A stretch of 35,936 bases of DNA from an uncultured Bryobacteraceae bacterium (GTDB lineage: Bacteria; Acidobacteriota; Terriglobia; Bryobacterales; Bryobacteraceae), in contig CATPCJ010000358.1 of NCBI GenBank assembly GCA_955652915.1, positions 1-35,936 on the forward strand. The letters are read 5' to 3'. Shown piece by piece: positions 26,701 through 35,513 of the stretch. The translations under genes were made by a program, and so were the position numbers. The notes beneath the pieces were generated by a model that was given only the letters and a program-made list of their open reading frames with translations, searched no databases and had not been told where the DNA came from. Positions within the stretch are counted from its first letter, which is position 1. Each line of letters opens with the position of its first letter.

Positions 26701-26937
26701 GATAATTTGATAGCTGCCGCGAGTGGAATAAGCTCCGCCGTCCTTGATGTCCAGCCGCAGATTCGCCATTTTCTGCTTCTGGTCCGGACCGTGACAGGCG
26801 AAGCAACGGTCGGATAACAGAGGGCGTATATCGCGATCGAAGTCTAACGGTTTTGCGCGAGCATCAGCGGGACCGGCCTTCACACATACGGCGCTCAGTG
26901 CTAACAGACCCGCAACTATCGCCGAACGGTGTCCCAT
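23725..26937 (-). CDS. PSCyt1/DUF1549/DUF1553 secreted cytochrome-type protein with LamG-like domain
   Basis: 1070 residues. A Sec signal peptide covers about residues 1-22 (AIVAGLLALSAVCVKAG). A planctomycete-type cytochrome C domain carries the haem site C45-F-A-C48-H49. DUF1549 follows (about 150-370; NPIDRFVLARLEREGIKPS, ARYADTHGYHIDSHRDMWHW, GCARCHDHKYDPIS). A LamG/concanavalin-like insert spans about 420-640 (GLLAHYEFDDNMSDSAGRRE). DUF1553 closes the protein (about 740-1050; LAKWLVDPAHPLTARVTVNH, RRSMYSFWKRTSPPPSL, NTPLQALVLMNDPTYVEAAR). The domain set is standard for PSD1-type proteins thought to act on complex polysaccharides in the periplasm. It forms a unit with the DUF1501 gene and follows ndk after 14 nt. 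Confidence 0.93.
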   Translation of the reverse strand: MGHRSAIVAGLLALSAVCVKAGPADARAKPLDFDRDIRPLLSDRCFACHGPDQKQKMANLRLDIKDGGAYSTRGSYQIIAPGDAAKSRLYQRIAASSSNRMPPAAAGPALTEAQVQLVKRWIDEGAKWEVHWAYVAPQSAALPEVKDKKRAKNPIDRFVLARLEREGIKPSAEASKATLLRRLSLDITGIPPTPAELDAFLADHSADAYEKQVARLLDSPRYGERMAMQWLDLARYADTHGYHIDSHRDMWHWRDWVIGAFNRNMPYSEFIVEQLAGDLLPNGTVDQKIASGFNRNHMINFEGGAIPEEYQNEYVVDRVETTSVAFLGMTMGCARCHDHKYDPISQRDFYRFYAFFNTIPEKGLDGRRGNAEPVVRIPTPEQARDEERVKKQLTETQQALPETEIAKLQAEWGKTAYLASKLPPASGLLAHYEFDDNMSDSAGRREAARIVKGDVTYPAGIVNRAIDLSGEAQVDFGPVGDFDSRDPFTIAVWVRGNGILETDVLHKISDPKTRQGFELVLGDAIPIGDLRRGAQLSFRLTHHWPDDAIEIRTEARLPLSSKDDGVPRPWYHVVLAYDGSGRASGLSLWLNGKPEAIDVLKDHLTGSMRNDAPLAVGDAAVSKPFKGQLDDLRIYARALNPAEIEQLAIIQPTRVTLNLTESKRSKDQKDRLRDYFLTYEAPEDFRKLNADLKRLKAEQQFLRETIPTSMVMQDSDKPRETTVLARGDYRNRGEKVTAGVPSILPPLSKDAPLNRLTLAKWLVDPAHPLTARVTVNHFWQMYFGAGLVKTAEDFGSQGEPPSHPELLDWLAVNFVQSGWDVKAMQKLIVMSAAYRQSSRVTPELREKDPENRLLARGPRLRLPAEMIRDNALAVSGLLDEQVGGPSVYPYQPVGLWEETSYGDVYSAQSYSPGNGKDLYRRSMYSFWKRTSPPPSLIVFDAPDREKCTARRSATNTPLQALVLMNDPTYVEAARWLAQRMLTEAGHDPKQRITFAFRLVTARAPTSREIKILRDLADKQVAEYRAQPKAADQLLHVGESDADPQLNATELAAWTMVASAILNLDEAITKE

Positions 26938-26951
26938 GAGATTCCGGAACG

Positions 26952-27371
26952 CTACAGAAGTTCTGCCATGCTAAAGAAGAACGGAATTTCTATCGCAGCC
27001 GTTTCCGGCGCATCGGAACCATGCACGGAATTGCGCTCGATATTTTTCGCAAAGCTTTTCCGGACGGTGCCTTCGGCCGCCTTCTCCGGGTTGGTGGCGC
27101 CCATCAATTCGCGCCATTTCGCAATCGCGTTCTCACGCTCCAATACCAGCACCACTACCGGGCCTTCCGTCATGAACGTCACCAAGCCTCCGTAGAACGG
27201 CCTTTCGCGATGTACTTCATAAAATGCTTCGGCCTGCTGTTTCGAGAGTCGAATTAACTTCATTCCGCGAATGCGAAACCCGGCCTTCTGGATCATGCTT
27301 AAGATTTTTCCTACGTGGCCGTCCGCCACGGCATCTGGTTTTATGATTGCAAAAGTCTGTTCAATTGACAC
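26952..27371 (-). CDS. ndk: Nucleoside diphosphate kinase
   Basis: 139 residues, the normal length. It moves the gamma-phosphate between nucleoside triphosphates and diphosphates through a phosphohistidine. H117 in the signature [10 protein letters not shown] is the catalytic residue. The N-terminal FAIIKPDAV and the region [16 protein letters not shown] are standard. The start overlaps the end of sucD by 11 nt, so the two are probably translationally coupled. This fits metabolically, because succinyl-CoA synthetase makes ATP or GTP that Ndk redistributes. Confidence 0.97.
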   Translation of the reverse strand: MSIEQTFAIIKPDAVADGHVGKILSMIQKAGFRIRGMKLIRLSKQQAEAFYEVHRERPFYGGLVTFMTEGPVVVLVLERENAIAKWRELMGATNPEKAAEGTVRKSFAKNIERNSVHGSDAPETAAIEIPFFFSMAELL

Positions 27372-28230
27372 GGCTCTTAATTTTCTCTCCTATTTCCGCC
27401 GGACTGGCGCAGACCGTGATTCCGGCCTCGGCCATCGCCTGCATCTTGTCTTCGGCTTTGCCGGACCCGCCTGAAATAATGGCCCCCGCGTGACCCATGC
27501 GGCGGCCCGGCGGCGCAGTCTGCCCGGCGATAAATCCAACGACTGGCTTCTTCACGTGATCGCGGATGTATGCCGCCGCGGTTTCTTCCGCATTTCCGCC
27601 AATCTCGCCGATCATCACGATGGCGTGCGTATCAGGATCAGCATTGAATAGCTGAATCGCGTCCAGAAACGAGGTGCCGATAATCGGGTCGCCACCAATT
27701 CCGATGCACGTCGATTGGCCGATGCCTAGCCTGCTCAGTTGACCTACCGCTTCATACGTCAATGTGCCGGATCGCGAAACAACGCCCACGTGGCCTAGCT
27801 TGTGAATGTGCCCCGGCATAATTCCAATTTTGCACTTGCCGGGTGAAATCACGCCCGGGCAATTGGGACCGATGAGGCGCGTTGCCCTACCTTTCAGAAA
27901 TGCTTGCGCGCGCACCATGTCGGCGGTTGGAATACCTTCGGTGATACACACTACCAGCGGCACACCTGCTTCGGTGGCTTCCATAATGGCGTCGGCGGCG
28001 TACGGAGGTGGCACGAAAATCACCGACGCGTTCGCTCCGGTTTCCCTCACTGCATCGGCGACGGTATTGAAAACGGGGAGCCCTAAATGCGTCTGTCCGC
28101 CTTTTCCCGGGGTAACTCCGCCGACAACTTTGGTGCCGTAATCAATCGCCGCTTGCGCATGGAAGCTGGCCTCTCTTCCGGTAAATCCCTGGAAAATAAG
28201 CCGGGTGTTCTGATCCACCAGCACGCTCAT
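27361..28230 (-). CDS. sucD: Succinyl-CoA synthetase, alpha subunit
   Basis: 289 residues, typical for SucD. The CoA-binding domain (residues 1-130) contains [14 protein letters not shown] and [16 protein letters not shown]. The ligase domain has [14 protein letters not shown] and the phosphohistidine H247 in [19 protein letters not shown]. With SucC it interconverts succinyl-CoA and succinate plus ATP/GTP in the TCA cycle, in the cytoplasm. Its start overlaps the sucC stop by 4 nt (ATGA) and its end overlaps ndk. Confidence 0.97.
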   Translation of the reverse strand: MSVLVDQNTRLIFQGFTGREASFHAQAAIDYGTKVVGGVTPGKGGQTHLGLPVFNTVADAVRETGANASVIFVPPPYAADAIMEATEAGVPLVVCITEGIPTADMVRAQAFLKGRATRLIGPNCPGVISPGKCKIGIMPGHIHKLGHVGVVSRSGTLTYEAVGQLSRLGIGQSTCIGIGGDPIIGTSFLDAIQLFNADPDTHAIVMIGEIGGNAEETAAAYIRDHVKKPVVGFIAGQTAPPGRRMGHAGAIISGGSGKAEDKMQAMAEAGITVCASPAEIGEKIKSRVN

Positions 28231-29399
28231 GCGGCCACCCCTGCCTTTGCGGCGCGCACTACTTTCTCGGCGGCATCCTTCATCCCATCCGCGATGGGAA
28301 AATTCAAACCGGAGTTCTTGAGAATTTCCTGCCCCTTCTCGACGTTTGTCCCTTCCATGCGAACGACTATTGGCACCTTGACGTTCAACTCGCGCGCAGC
28401 GTTGACCACGCCGGTCGCCAGCACATCGCAGCGCAGGATGCCGCCGAAAATATTGATCAACACGGCCTTCACGCCGGGGTCCGACAGAAGGATGCGAAAC
28501 GCGTTCTTGATCTGCTCGGCGTTCGCGCCGCCGCCCACGTCCAGGAAGTTCGCGGGACTGCCGCCCGCATACTTCACAATGTCCATGGTGGCCATTGCCA
28601 GACCTGCGCCATTCACCATGCAGGCGATGTCGCCATCCAGCTTGATGTAGTTCAAACTGAAGCGCGACGCCTCCACTTCGAGTGGATCCTCTTCGTTCAA
28701 ATCGCGCAATTCGAGCAGATCCTTGTGACGATAGAGCGCGTTGTCATCCAGCGTGATCTTCGCGTCCAGCGCATAAACCTTGCCGTCCCGGGTGAGAATG
28801 AATGGATTGATTTCGGCCAGCGATGCGTCGTTCGCATCATAAGCTTTCGCCAGCGCGGCCATCGCGGCCACGGCGGAATTGACGCTCGCCGCCGGGATGC
28901 CCATCCCGAATGCGAGGTTGCGGCCCTGGTACGCGGCGAGTCCATAGCCTGGCTCGAGAATCTCCTTCAGGATCAACTCCGGTGTTTTCGCGGCGACTTC
29001 TTCGATCTCCACGCCACCTGCGGCCGACGCCATGAACACGGACTTTCCTTGCGTGCGGTCGAGGACGATGCCCAGATAAAGTTCGCGCTCGATCGGCAGA
29101 GTTTCTTCCACCAACAGGCGCTGGACAATTCTACCTTCCGGCCCGGTCTGGTGCGTCACCAATTTCATTCCCAGAATTTTCTTTGCAATCTCCGCCGCCT
29201 CATCGGCGTCCTTGGCGACCTTCACACCACCGCCCTTGCCGCGCCCGCCGGCATGGATTTGCGCCTTCACAACGACGCTACCACCGATTCGCTTCGCCGC
29301 CGCCTCAGCTTCGTCAACGGAGAACGCAACTTCGCCCCTGGGCACAGGGACATCGTACTTGGCCAGGATTGCCTTGGCCTGATACTCGTGAATTTTCAT
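28227..29399 (-). CDS. sucC: Succinyl-CoA synthetase, beta subunit
   Basis: 390 residues, typical for SucC. The N-terminal ATP-grasp domain has [20 protein letters not shown], the glycine-rich [15 protein letters not shown] and [20 protein letters not shown]. The CoA-ligase domain has [32 protein letters not shown] and [14 protein letters not shown]. It carries nucleotide and succinate specificity in the SucCD heterodimer. It begins 11 nt after the stop of the Tat-exported GH-like gene, an unusual neighbour, and overlaps sucD by 4 nt. Confidence 0.97.
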   Translation of the reverse strand: MKIHEYQAKAILAKYDVPVPRGEVAFSVDEAEAAAKRIGGSVVVKAQIHAGGRGKGGGVKVAKDADEAAEIAKKILGMKLVTHQTGPEGRIVQRLLVEETLPIERELYLGIVLDRTQGKSVFMASAAGGVEIEEVAAKTPELILKEILEPGYGLAAYQGRNLAFGMGIPAASVNSAVAAMAALAKAYDANDASLAEINPFILTRDGKVYALDAKITLDDNALYRHKDLLELRDLNEEDPLEVEASRFSLNYIKLDGDIACMVNGAGLAMATMDIVKYAGGSPANFLDVGGGANAEQIKNAFRILLSDPGVKAVLINIFGGILRCDVLATGVVNAARELNVKVPIVVRMEGTNVEKGQEILKNSGLNFPIADGMKDAAEKVVRAAKAGVAA

Positions 29400-29410
29400 G
29401 GGATCAAGGT

Positions 29411-31597
29411 CTAGTTTAGCAACTCTATTGCCACAACTTCATGGATTCCGATGGAAGGCACAACCAAGTTCAATCGCCCGTCTCTGATTTGAAACTGCCG
29501 CTGCTTGCGATCCACTAAAGTCTGCACTCGTGTTACCCGTGCAGATTGTGGAATGCGAACGCTCACCTGCTGTGCCCCGATTGGAATGATCTCTCGAATC
29601 GGACCCTTCATCATCATCGGATTGGTTAGATTTACCAAATGCACCGTCATCGATTGTTTCTGCCGCCAGATGGTAACGTCCAGGACGCCCGCGCCTCTCA
29701 CTCTGACCGGCGGCTCCTCATCGGTGGCCCATTCCACGGCATTGCGAAGCAGCTTGCCGTGGTCCGTGCTCAATACTTCCCAGAAGGTGCGATCGATGTC
29801 CCAGGGGAAGTACACCACGCGGCCTTGCCCGAATTCCCGTACGAAAACTTCCGGAATATCGGTTTTCGGAACTCGCGGAAACACCTCTTCCATCGGCAGA
29901 TCCGGATAAGATGGCACCAGCGTCAACGGCGAGTATTCGCCCTTCCTCAATGGATTTGCGGCCACGCGATGAACGCCGTTGATTATCCGCTCAGCGTCCT
30001 CCAATCCATTAAGAATCGGGTGACGGAGGCCGCTGGCTGCATCGGTTTCAACGGTCAGATAAGAATTCTGCATCGGACCTTCGATGCTGCCGCCGAACGA
30101 AGCGCCAAAAAGATCAGAGAGTCCGAAGTTGCCGCGCCGCACTCCATGTTCATCGTAAAGCGACGTTTCATGCGTTGCGACAATCCGGCCGCCGCGCTGG
30201 ACGTATTCTCGTAACTGTGCGCATTGCAGATCGGATAGCGCTGCGATGTTGGGAAGGATCAGAGTCCGGAATCGCTCAATGTGCGCCAAATCCAGAAGCC
30301 GGTCATGCGCCATTTCAAACGGAATTCGCGCTTCGATTAACGCCTGATAGAAGCCCAGGGTGTGGTCTTCCACCTTCGCCCGTGCTTGCTCACCGCCGTA
30401 ATACGAAGCGGTCTGCTGCGAATAAACCATTGCAACGCGCGCGAGCGGTTGTTCGTTTCGCAGGTAGCGATCGTTCTGATAGTGCCAGTTGTAAATCTCC
30501 TCGACCGGCTTGAGCCAGCGCCGGTCGCGCAGTTCGCCTGAGAATTTCGTGAACCACGGCCGCAGACCATTCGCGATTCCATCGGCCACCCACAGTTTGA
30601 TTTCTTCTGCGTTTTGGACCGAATCCTTCCAGCGGTGGTCCTCTTCAACACCCACGCTGAAAATCCCGCCGATCGGCTTGCGGCCCATGGTGGACCGATA
30701 CTCCTTGCCGTTCTTGCCGAACATCCAGGGCGGCATCAGTCCGTGGCGCGCCTGACGGTCGGCGAATAAGATGTGCGAGAGTTCGGCGATGGTTGTCATA
30801 TCCAGCGGACTCAGCGCGCCGCCGCCGCTGTTCGCGATGAACGAGGCGTTGGGGTTGATCTTGCGGATCTCGCCATCCCACAATCGCCAAAGCTCGAAGA
30901 GCCGCTGCTGCTGCCACACACTGTGATCGCGGCGGGCTGGGTCCTGTGGATTGTTGGTACGCGGCAGATCGCGACCTGAGAACATTTTGAAATTGCGCAC
31001 GCAGTGTTCGCAGTAACACATGCCGGAACCTGCCCAGCGATTGCTGAAAACGCCGTCCACCTTGTACAGTCTGACAATTTCCTTGGTGACTTCCGTCATG
31101 AATTCGAAGTTGTACGGGCCAAGCGCGCAGGTCACCCAGAAATCGGGATCCGCCCAGTGCTTGCGCTTCTTGCCCTGCGCATCCACGGCAATCCAATCGG
31201 GATGTGCGGCATAGACGTCCGGATGCGTCGCGTGCGGATCGGTGCGCGCAATCACGTTCATGCCCAGCTTCCGGCATCCGGCGACCAGTTCTCCTAAAGG
31301 ATCGCTATTTCCTAGCCATCGGCTGCGATGGTGGAAAGGAATTGCCGTCGGGTAATATGCGATGCAGCCACCGGCACTCAGGCACGCAGCGTCGGAATGA
31401 GTACGGCGAAAATAATCGAGCCAGAAATTCGGATCGAAAGTCGCCGGATCGTTTTCGACCAATGTGAGCTGCGCCCAACGCATCGGGCGATCGTACCAGC
31501 CGAGATTCGATTCCGATTCGGCGGGATACAATAGCGCACCGGCGCCCGCGGTAAGCATGGTTGCGCTGTGCAGAAATTCGCGTCTGGAGAAAGACAT
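29411..31597 (-). CDS. Tat-exported glycoside-hydrolase-like protein with beta-galactosidase-trimerisation-like domain
   Basis: 728 residues. A classical twin-arginine signal is present: [20 protein letters not shown] (R5-R6). Residues about 35-370 look like a TIM-barrel glycosidase of the 'hypothetical glycosyl hydrolase 6' type ([39 protein letters not shown]). Residues about 390-620 resemble the trimerisation/glutamine-amidotransferase-like domain of GH42 enzymes ([54 protein letters not shown]). The catalytic acids are not assigned and the substrate is unknown; a periplasmic role in carbohydrate breakdown is inferred. A TACGAT box exactly 7 nt before the ATG suggests a leaderless mRNA. 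It heads a run of six genes that continues through sucCD and ndk. Confidence 0.82.
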   Translation of the reverse strand: MSFSRREFLHSATMLTAGAGALLYPAESESNLGWYDRPMRWAQLTLVENDPATFDPNFWLDYFRRTHSDAACLSAGGCIAYYPTAIPFHHRSRWLGNSDPLGELVAGCRKLGMNVIARTDPHATHPDVYAAHPDWIAVDAQGKKRKHWADPDFWVTCALGPYNFEFMTEVTKEIVRLYKVDGVFSNRWAGSGMCYCEHCVRNFKMFSGRDLPRTNNPQDPARRDHSVWQQQRLFELWRLWDGEIRKINPNASFIANSGGGALSPLDMTTIAELSHILFADRQARHGLMPPWMFGKNGKEYRSTMGRKPIGGIFSVGVEEDHRWKDSVQNAEEIKLWVADGIANGLRPWFTKFSGELRDRRWLKPVEEIYNWHYQNDRYLRNEQPLARVAMVYSQQTASYYGGEQARAKVEDHTLGFYQALIEARIPFEMAHDRLLDLAHIERFRTLILPNIAALSDLQCAQLREYVQRGGRIVATHETSLYDEHGVRRGNFGLSDLFGASFGGSIEGPMQNSYLTVETDAASGLRHPILNGLEDAERIINGVHRVAANPLRKGEYSPLTLVPSYPDLPMEEVFPRVPKTDIPEVFVREFGQGRVVYFPWDIDRTFWEVLSTDHGKLLRNAVEWATDEEPPVRVRGAGVLDVTIWRQKQSMTVHLVNLTNPMMMKGPIREIIPIGAQQVSVRIPQSARVTRVQTLVDRKQRQFQIRDGRLNLVVPSIGIHEVVAIELLN

Positions 31598-31604
31598 TAT
31601 GTGT

Positions 31605-31610
31605 ATCGTA
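31605..31610 (-). promoter_or_regulatory. -10 box of the GH-like/sucCD/ndk gene run
   Basis: The minus strand reads TACGAT, then 7 nt (ACACATA), then the ATG at 31597. No ribosome-binding site fits in this space. Confidence 0.4.
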
Positions 31611-31633
31611 CATCCAGGGGAGGCACAAAATTA

Positions 31634-31715
31634 CCGGCCGCAGATTAACGCCGATCAACGCGGATTGAAACGAAATGCTTTATCTGCGTCCATCAGCCTT
31701 CATCGGCGGCCCAAA
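31634..31715. repeat. Imperfect palindromic intergenic repeat, GxxExxY-associated type
   Basis: The left arm (31636-31665, GGCCGCAGATTAACGCCGAT followed by CAACGCGGAT) pairs with the right arm (about 31682-31712, ATCTGCGTCCATCAGCCTTC followed by ATCGGCGGCC) at roughly 22 of 30 positions. The wording matches the element around 1552-1659. It fills most of the 137-nt gap between the GH-like gene start and the end of the histidine phosphatase gene. Confidence 0.65.
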
Positions 31716-31734
31716 TGACTCTTTCAGCGGCCCG

Positions 31735-32361
31735 CTAGCGGAACGTTACGTCCTTAAGATGGGGCGTGGCGTTTAATGTATCGAGCGAAACGCGGCCGCG
31801 TGTGAATAGGAACTCGGTCAGCGAACAGTTCCGGATTCTCCAGTTCACTTCGATCGCCATGGCTTCTGGGGCTTGCAGTACCGTCTGCACCGCTATTCCG
31901 ATCGGCCCGCCCGACGTAAACACAACCACGCGCCGGCTTGCCCGGTCAGCATCGGTGATGCCGCGAAGCCCACGCGTTACGCGGTCGTGAAACTCGCGCC
32001 AGGTTTCAAGACCCGGCGCCCGCAGCTTGCCCGCGATCCACATCGGCATCGCCGTTTCAAACGCTTTCTGCAACGCCCGATTGTCCGTTGCCGGAGCAAA
32101 TTCCGGATGCGCCCGCAAAATTCCATCGGCGTTGTATTCGTTGAACTCAGCCCGTTGCTCGAACTTTTCGAATCCCGCCAGCTCCGCCGTCCGCGCGTGA
32201 CGCAACATCGTTCCGGTGTAAATCTCGTCGAAACGAATGCTGTGTTCGCGCCAGTATTCGCGCAGCCGAATCGCCTGCTGCTCGCCGGTTTCAGATAAAC
32301 AATCGGAATTCTTTTCGAATGGTTTGGCTTGCCCGTGCCGGACCAGGACCAGCGTGCTCAT
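31735..32361 (-). CDS. Histidine phosphatase family protein (phosphoglycerate mutase-like)
   Basis: 208 residues. The N-terminal [12 protein letters not shown] holds the catalytic R8-H9-G10. The proton donor region, SLRFD-like in other members, appears as [20 protein letters not shown], and the second histidine may lie in [14 protein letters not shown], where the usual S-H-G reads T-S-G-G. The second conserved histidine therefore seems to be missing, which could lower activity or mark a different specificity. It is the last gene of a four-gene operon with a phosphotransferase, enoyl-CoA hydratase and acyl-CoA dehydrogenase, overlapping the last by 4 nt. The operon link suggests a phosphorylated acyl intermediate as substrate (inference). 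Confidence 0.85.
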   Translation of the reverse strand: MSTLVLVRHGQAKPFEKNSDCLSETGEQQAIRLREYWREHSIRFDEIYTGTMLRHARTAELAGFEKFEQRAEFNEYNADGILRAHPEFAPATDNRALQKAFETAMPMWIAGKLRAPGLETWREFHDRVTRGLRGITDADRASRRVVVFTSGGPIGIAVQTVLQAPEAMAIEVNWRIRNCSLTEFLFTRGRVSLDTLNATPHLKDVTFR

Positions 32362-33590
32362 TTCGCCGAGGACGAAGCACGAGCTTTCCCCAGCAGCCGT
32401 TCCAGTTCCAGCTTCGCGATCGATTCGCGGTGAACTTCATCCGGCCCATCGGCCAGCCGCAGCGTGCGGGAATTCGCCCATGCCGCCGCCAGAAAAGTGT
32501 CCTGGCAAACGCCGGCCGCGCCATGCGCCTGGATAGCGCGATCCACGACGCTCAGCGTAACGTTGGGCACAATTACTTTGATCATCGCGATCTCGCCACG
32601 CGCCGCTTTGTTGCCCACCGTGTCCATCATGTATGCCGCTTTCAGCACCAGCAGCCGCGCCTGCTCGATTTCCATGCGCGACTGGCCGATGTCGGCGCGA
32701 ATCGTGCCCTGCTCGGATATTTTCCGTCCGAATGCAACGCGCGAATCCACGCGGCGGCACATGGCTTCGAGCGCCCGCTCCGCCACGCCGATCAAACGCA
32801 TGCAGTGATGGATTCGCCCCGGACCCAGCCGCCCCTGCGCAATCTCGAAGCCGCGGCCCTCTCCCAGCAGCATATTCGAAGCAGGCACGCGCACATCCTT
32901 AAACGTGATTTCAGCGTGACCGTGAGGAGCATGATCGTAGCCGAAAACCGTGAGCATGCGCTCCACCTTGATGCCCGGCGTATCCATCGGCACCAAGATC
33001 ATCGATTGCTGCTTATGTTTCGGCGCGGTGGGGTCGGTCTTGCCCATGAAAATCGAAATTTTGCAGCGCGGATCGCCCGCGCCGGAAGACCACCACTTGC
33101 GTCCATTGATGACGTAGGAATCGCCGTCGCGCACGATGCTGCTCTCGATATTCGTGGCGTCGGAAGAGGCCACCGCCGGCTCCGTCATCGAAAAACAAGA
33201 ACGAATTTCCCCATTCAGCAGAGGCTTCAGCCAGCGCTGCTTGTGTTCAGGCGAGCCATAACGCGCCAGCACTTCCATGTTGCCCGTGTCGGGCGCGGAA
33301 CAATTGAATACCTCCGCCGCCATGGTGGAACGGCCCATGATCTCGCACAGGGGCGCGTATTCCAGATTCGTCAACCCGGCGCCGTCCTCGCTTTCCGGCA
33401 GGAACAGATTCCAAAGACCGGCGGCGCGCGCTTTAGGCTTCAACTCTTCGATGATCCGCGACGGCTTCCAGCGGTCGTTCGGATCCAGTTCCGTGTGATG
33501 CCGGTGTTCGTTCGGATAAATGTGCTCATCCATGAAGTGCTGAAGCCGCTTCTGGAGAGTCTGTACTTTTTCAGTGAAGTCAAAATGCAT
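32358..33590 (-). CDS. Acyl-CoA dehydrogenase, ACAD10/11-like
   Basis: 410 residues. It is a FAD-dependent acyl-CoA dehydrogenase with the usual order of domains. The N-terminal helices include [20 protein letters not shown]. The middle beta domain has [20 protein letters not shown] and [19 protein letters not shown]. The C-terminal helices end in [20 protein letters not shown] and [22 protein letters not shown]. Where straight-chain enzymes carry the catalytic glutamate in a Y-E-G-T context, this protein has A-D-G-P, as in the ACAD10/11 group. That group works with an aminoglycoside-phosphotransferase-like kinase, and such a kinase is encoded two genes upstream. It starts 3 nt after the enoyl-CoA hydratase stop. 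Confidence 0.93.
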   Translation of the reverse strand: MHFDFTEKVQTLQKRLQHFMDEHIYPNEHRHHTELDPNDRWKPSRIIEELKPKARAAGLWNLFLPESEDGAGLTNLEYAPLCEIMGRSTMAAEVFNCSAPDTGNMEVLARYGSPEHKQRWLKPLLNGEIRSCFSMTEPAVASSDATNIESSIVRDGDSYVINGRKWWSSGAGDPRCKISIFMGKTDPTAPKHKQQSMILVPMDTPGIKVERMLTVFGYDHAPHGHAEITFKDVRVPASNMLLGEGRGFEIAQGRLGPGRIHHCMRLIGVAERALEAMCRRVDSRVAFGRKISEQGTIRADIGQSRMEIEQARLLVLKAAYMMDTVGNKAARGEIAMIKVIVPNVTLSVVDRAIQAHGAAGVCQDTFLAAAWANSRTLRLADGPDEVHRESIAKLELERLLGKARASSSAK

Positions 33591-33593
33591 GGT

Positions 33594-34427
33594 TCATTTG
33601 CCTGTAAACGCGGGAGCTCTTTTTTCCAGGAAGTGGGCCACGCCTTCCTTGAAGTCGTCGCACTGTAAACTTTCGATCATCTCCTGTTCAGCGCCCTCAA
33701 AAGCCTCGGATAATGTTTGAAACATCCCGCTATAGACTTGCTCTTTAATAACTCGCAACGACCTGGGGCTGACGTTGTTCGCCAGATCCTTCGCATAGGC
33801 GTTCACCCTCTGCTGGAAGCTATCCTGGGGAAAAACCTGGTTCACTAAGCCCATTCGCAGCGCTTCCGCGGCGTCCACCAGACGGGCGGAGAACAGCATG
33901 TCCATGGCATTCGCCGGCCCGATCAGACGCGGCAGCATCCACGATATTCCATATTCGGCGATCAGCCCGCGCTTGGCGAAAGCAGTGCCGAAGCGTGCGG
34001 AGTCCGAAGCAAATCTCAGGTCGCAGTACAGCGTGATGATAAAGCCCAACCCAACCGCTGGACCGTTCACGGCCGCAATTACAGGCTTTTGAATGGATGG
34101 AAAATACGAATATTTCTTCTGGAAATCCGGGCGCGCGCCAGCCCGCCCGCCATTCCCCGAGTTTCTCAGAACGTGTTCGCGCCCCCGATCGCCGAGGCCC
34201 TGCTGCGCGATCGAGCCGAGCAGCGACATGTCGGCGCCCGCGCAAAATCCGCGGCCGTTGCCGGTAAGAATGATGACGCGAACGTTCGCATCGCTCTCCG
34301 CCTCGTGCATCGAGGCGCGCACTTCCTGTTCCATCGTCCCAGTCCAGGCATTGAGCTTGTCCGGCCGATTTAACGTGATGGTCGCGACTCGATCCGCGAC
34401 ACTGTACAGAGTCTCTTGGTTGGCCAT
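33594..34427 (-). CDS. Enoyl-CoA hydratase/isomerase family protein
   Basis: 277 residues of the crotonase fold. Oxyanion-hole segments are visible: GNGRGFCAGADMSLLG for the first and KPVIAAVNGPAVGLGFIITL for the second. Catalytic-region wording FGTAFAKRGLIAEYGISWML follows. The glutamate seen in hydratases at this last site reads as E in LIAEYG. The family hydrates trans-2-enoyl-CoA or shifts double bonds. It lies between the phosphotransferase (10 nt upstream) and the acyl-CoA dehydrogenase (3 nt downstream), so it probably acts in the same short acyl-CoA route. Confidence 0.93.
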   Translation of the reverse strand: MANQETLYSVADRVATITLNRPDKLNAWTGTMEQEVRASMHEAESDANVRVIILTGNGRGFCAGADMSLLGSIAQQGLGDRGREHVLRNSGNGGRAGARPDFQKKYSYFPSIQKPVIAAVNGPAVGLGFIITLYCDLRFASDSARFGTAFAKRGLIAEYGISWMLPRLIGPANAMDMLFSARLVDAAEALRMGLVNQVFPQDSFQQRVNAYAKDLANNVSPRSLRVIKEQVYSGMFQTLSEAFEGAEQEMIESLQCDDFKEGVAHFLEKRAPAFTGK

Positions 34428-34437
34428 GTGCCTTGGA

Positions 34438-35472
34438 TTATATCAACGCCACAGCCTGTTGAATCAGGTTGTGCACGCGTTTGTCGAAATGGCGAAAGCG
34501 CTCGTCCTGTGTTTGCCCGCGATGAAACCGCACATAGATTTGTTGCAGCACCACCGCCAGTTTGAAAAGCGCGAAAACTTCGTAGTACTTCATCTTGGAC
34601 AAATCGCGTCCGGTCTTTTCGGCGTAGCGGCCGATGAGCTGTTCGCGACTGTACCAGCCGGGCTGCGTGGTGAGCGACGCTTTTGTCCCGCCCGGATCGC
34701 TGGGTTGCCGCCAATAACAAAGAATCAGGCCGAGGTCGACCAACGGATCGCCCACCGTGGCCATCTCCCAATCAAGCACCGCCTCGATTCGCCCGGGATT
34801 GCTCGCGTCCAACATCAAATTGTCGAGTTTGAAATCGTTGTGCACCAACGTAGGCGCGGGCGATTCGGGAAGGTGATCCGTTAGCCACTGGATCAGCCGC
34901 TCCATCAGTGGAATTTCTTCGGTCTTAGCGCGAATCCACCGCTCGAACCAGCCACGCACTTGCCGCTCTAAGAAACCGGCCGGTTTTCCGAGCGACACTA
35001 AACCATGCTTTTCGATGTCCACCGCATGCAAGTCAACCAGGCAGTCCACGAATCCACGGCTCACTTGTTCCGGGTAATCGGGAAACGCCGCAAGCTCGGG
35101 CGGAATGTGATCGCGAACTACAATCCCGCGGCGGCGCTCCATGACGAAAAAGATCGCACCGGCAATCGACGGATCTTCGCACAGATGAAAAACCTGAGGT
35201 GCGGGCGCAAAAACAGGATGCACGGCTTTGAGAACCATGTATTCGCGGGCCATGTCGTGAGCCTTGGGCGCAACTGGTCCCAGTGGCCCGCGGCGAAGCA
35301 CATATTCGCGGACCGGTGTGCGCAAGAGATAAGTGAGATTCGAATGGCCGCCCGGAAATTGCTCGATGGTCAATTGCCCGCCGCCTTCGATTTTGTCCCG
35401 CAGATAGCCGGTCAGCTTTTCCTGATCCAGCTCCTCACCTGCTCGGACGGCTGCCGCGGTATCGGTGCTCAT
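34438..35472 (-). CDS. Phosphotransferase family protein (aminoglycoside-phosphotransferase-like, ACAD10/11 N-domain type)
   Basis: 344 residues of the APH/choline-kinase-like fold. Conserved parts: the nucleotide-binding loop FPGGHSNLTYLLRT, REYVLRRGPLGP with the ATP-binding lysine replaced by arginine context, the catalytic loop LVHNDFKLDNLML (H-N-D-x-K-x-x-N) and the metal-binding VLDWEMATVGDPLVDLG. In ACAD10/11 and in the Pseudomonas levulinic-acid pathway (LvaA), such kinases phosphorylate a 4-hydroxyacyl-CoA. Because it heads an operon with a matching dehydrogenase, that role is likely here rather than antibiotic resistance. A TATGAT box lies at 35494-35499, 21 nt before the ATG. Confidence 0.9.
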   Translation of the reverse strand: MSTDTAAAVRAGEELDQEKLTGYLRDKIEGGGQLTIEQFPGGHSNLTYLLRTPVREYVLRRGPLGPVAPKAHDMAREYMVLKAVHPVFAPAPQVFHLCEDPSIAGAIFFVMERRRGIVVRDHIPPELAAFPDYPEQVSRGFVDCLVDLHAVDIEKHGLVSLGKPAGFLERQVRGWFERWIRAKTEEIPLMERLIQWLTDHLPESPAPTLVHNDFKLDNLMLDASNPGRIEAVLDWEMATVGDPLVDLGLILCYWRQPSDPGGTKASLTTQPGWYSREQLIGRYAEKTGRDLSKMKYYEVFALFKLAVVLQQIYVRFHRGQTQDERFRHFDKRVHNLIQQAVALI

Positions 35473-35493
35473 CGGTCAACGGCCATCGTGGCT

Positions 35494-35499
35494 ATCATA
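35494..35499 (-). promoter_or_regulatory. Possible -10 box of the phosphotransferase operon
   Basis: The minus strand reads TATGAT 21 nt before the ATG at 35472. It lies inside another symmetric TATCATA (35493-35499), although no plus-strand gene follows here. No -35 hexamer is evident. Confidence 0.35.
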
Positions 35500-35513
35500 A
35501 CTTGCCCGATCGC

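Noticed and set aside
34438..35472. Aminoglycoside resistance kinase
   Set aside because: The fold is shared, but operon context with an acyl-CoA dehydrogenase and hydratase points to acyl-CoA metabolism.
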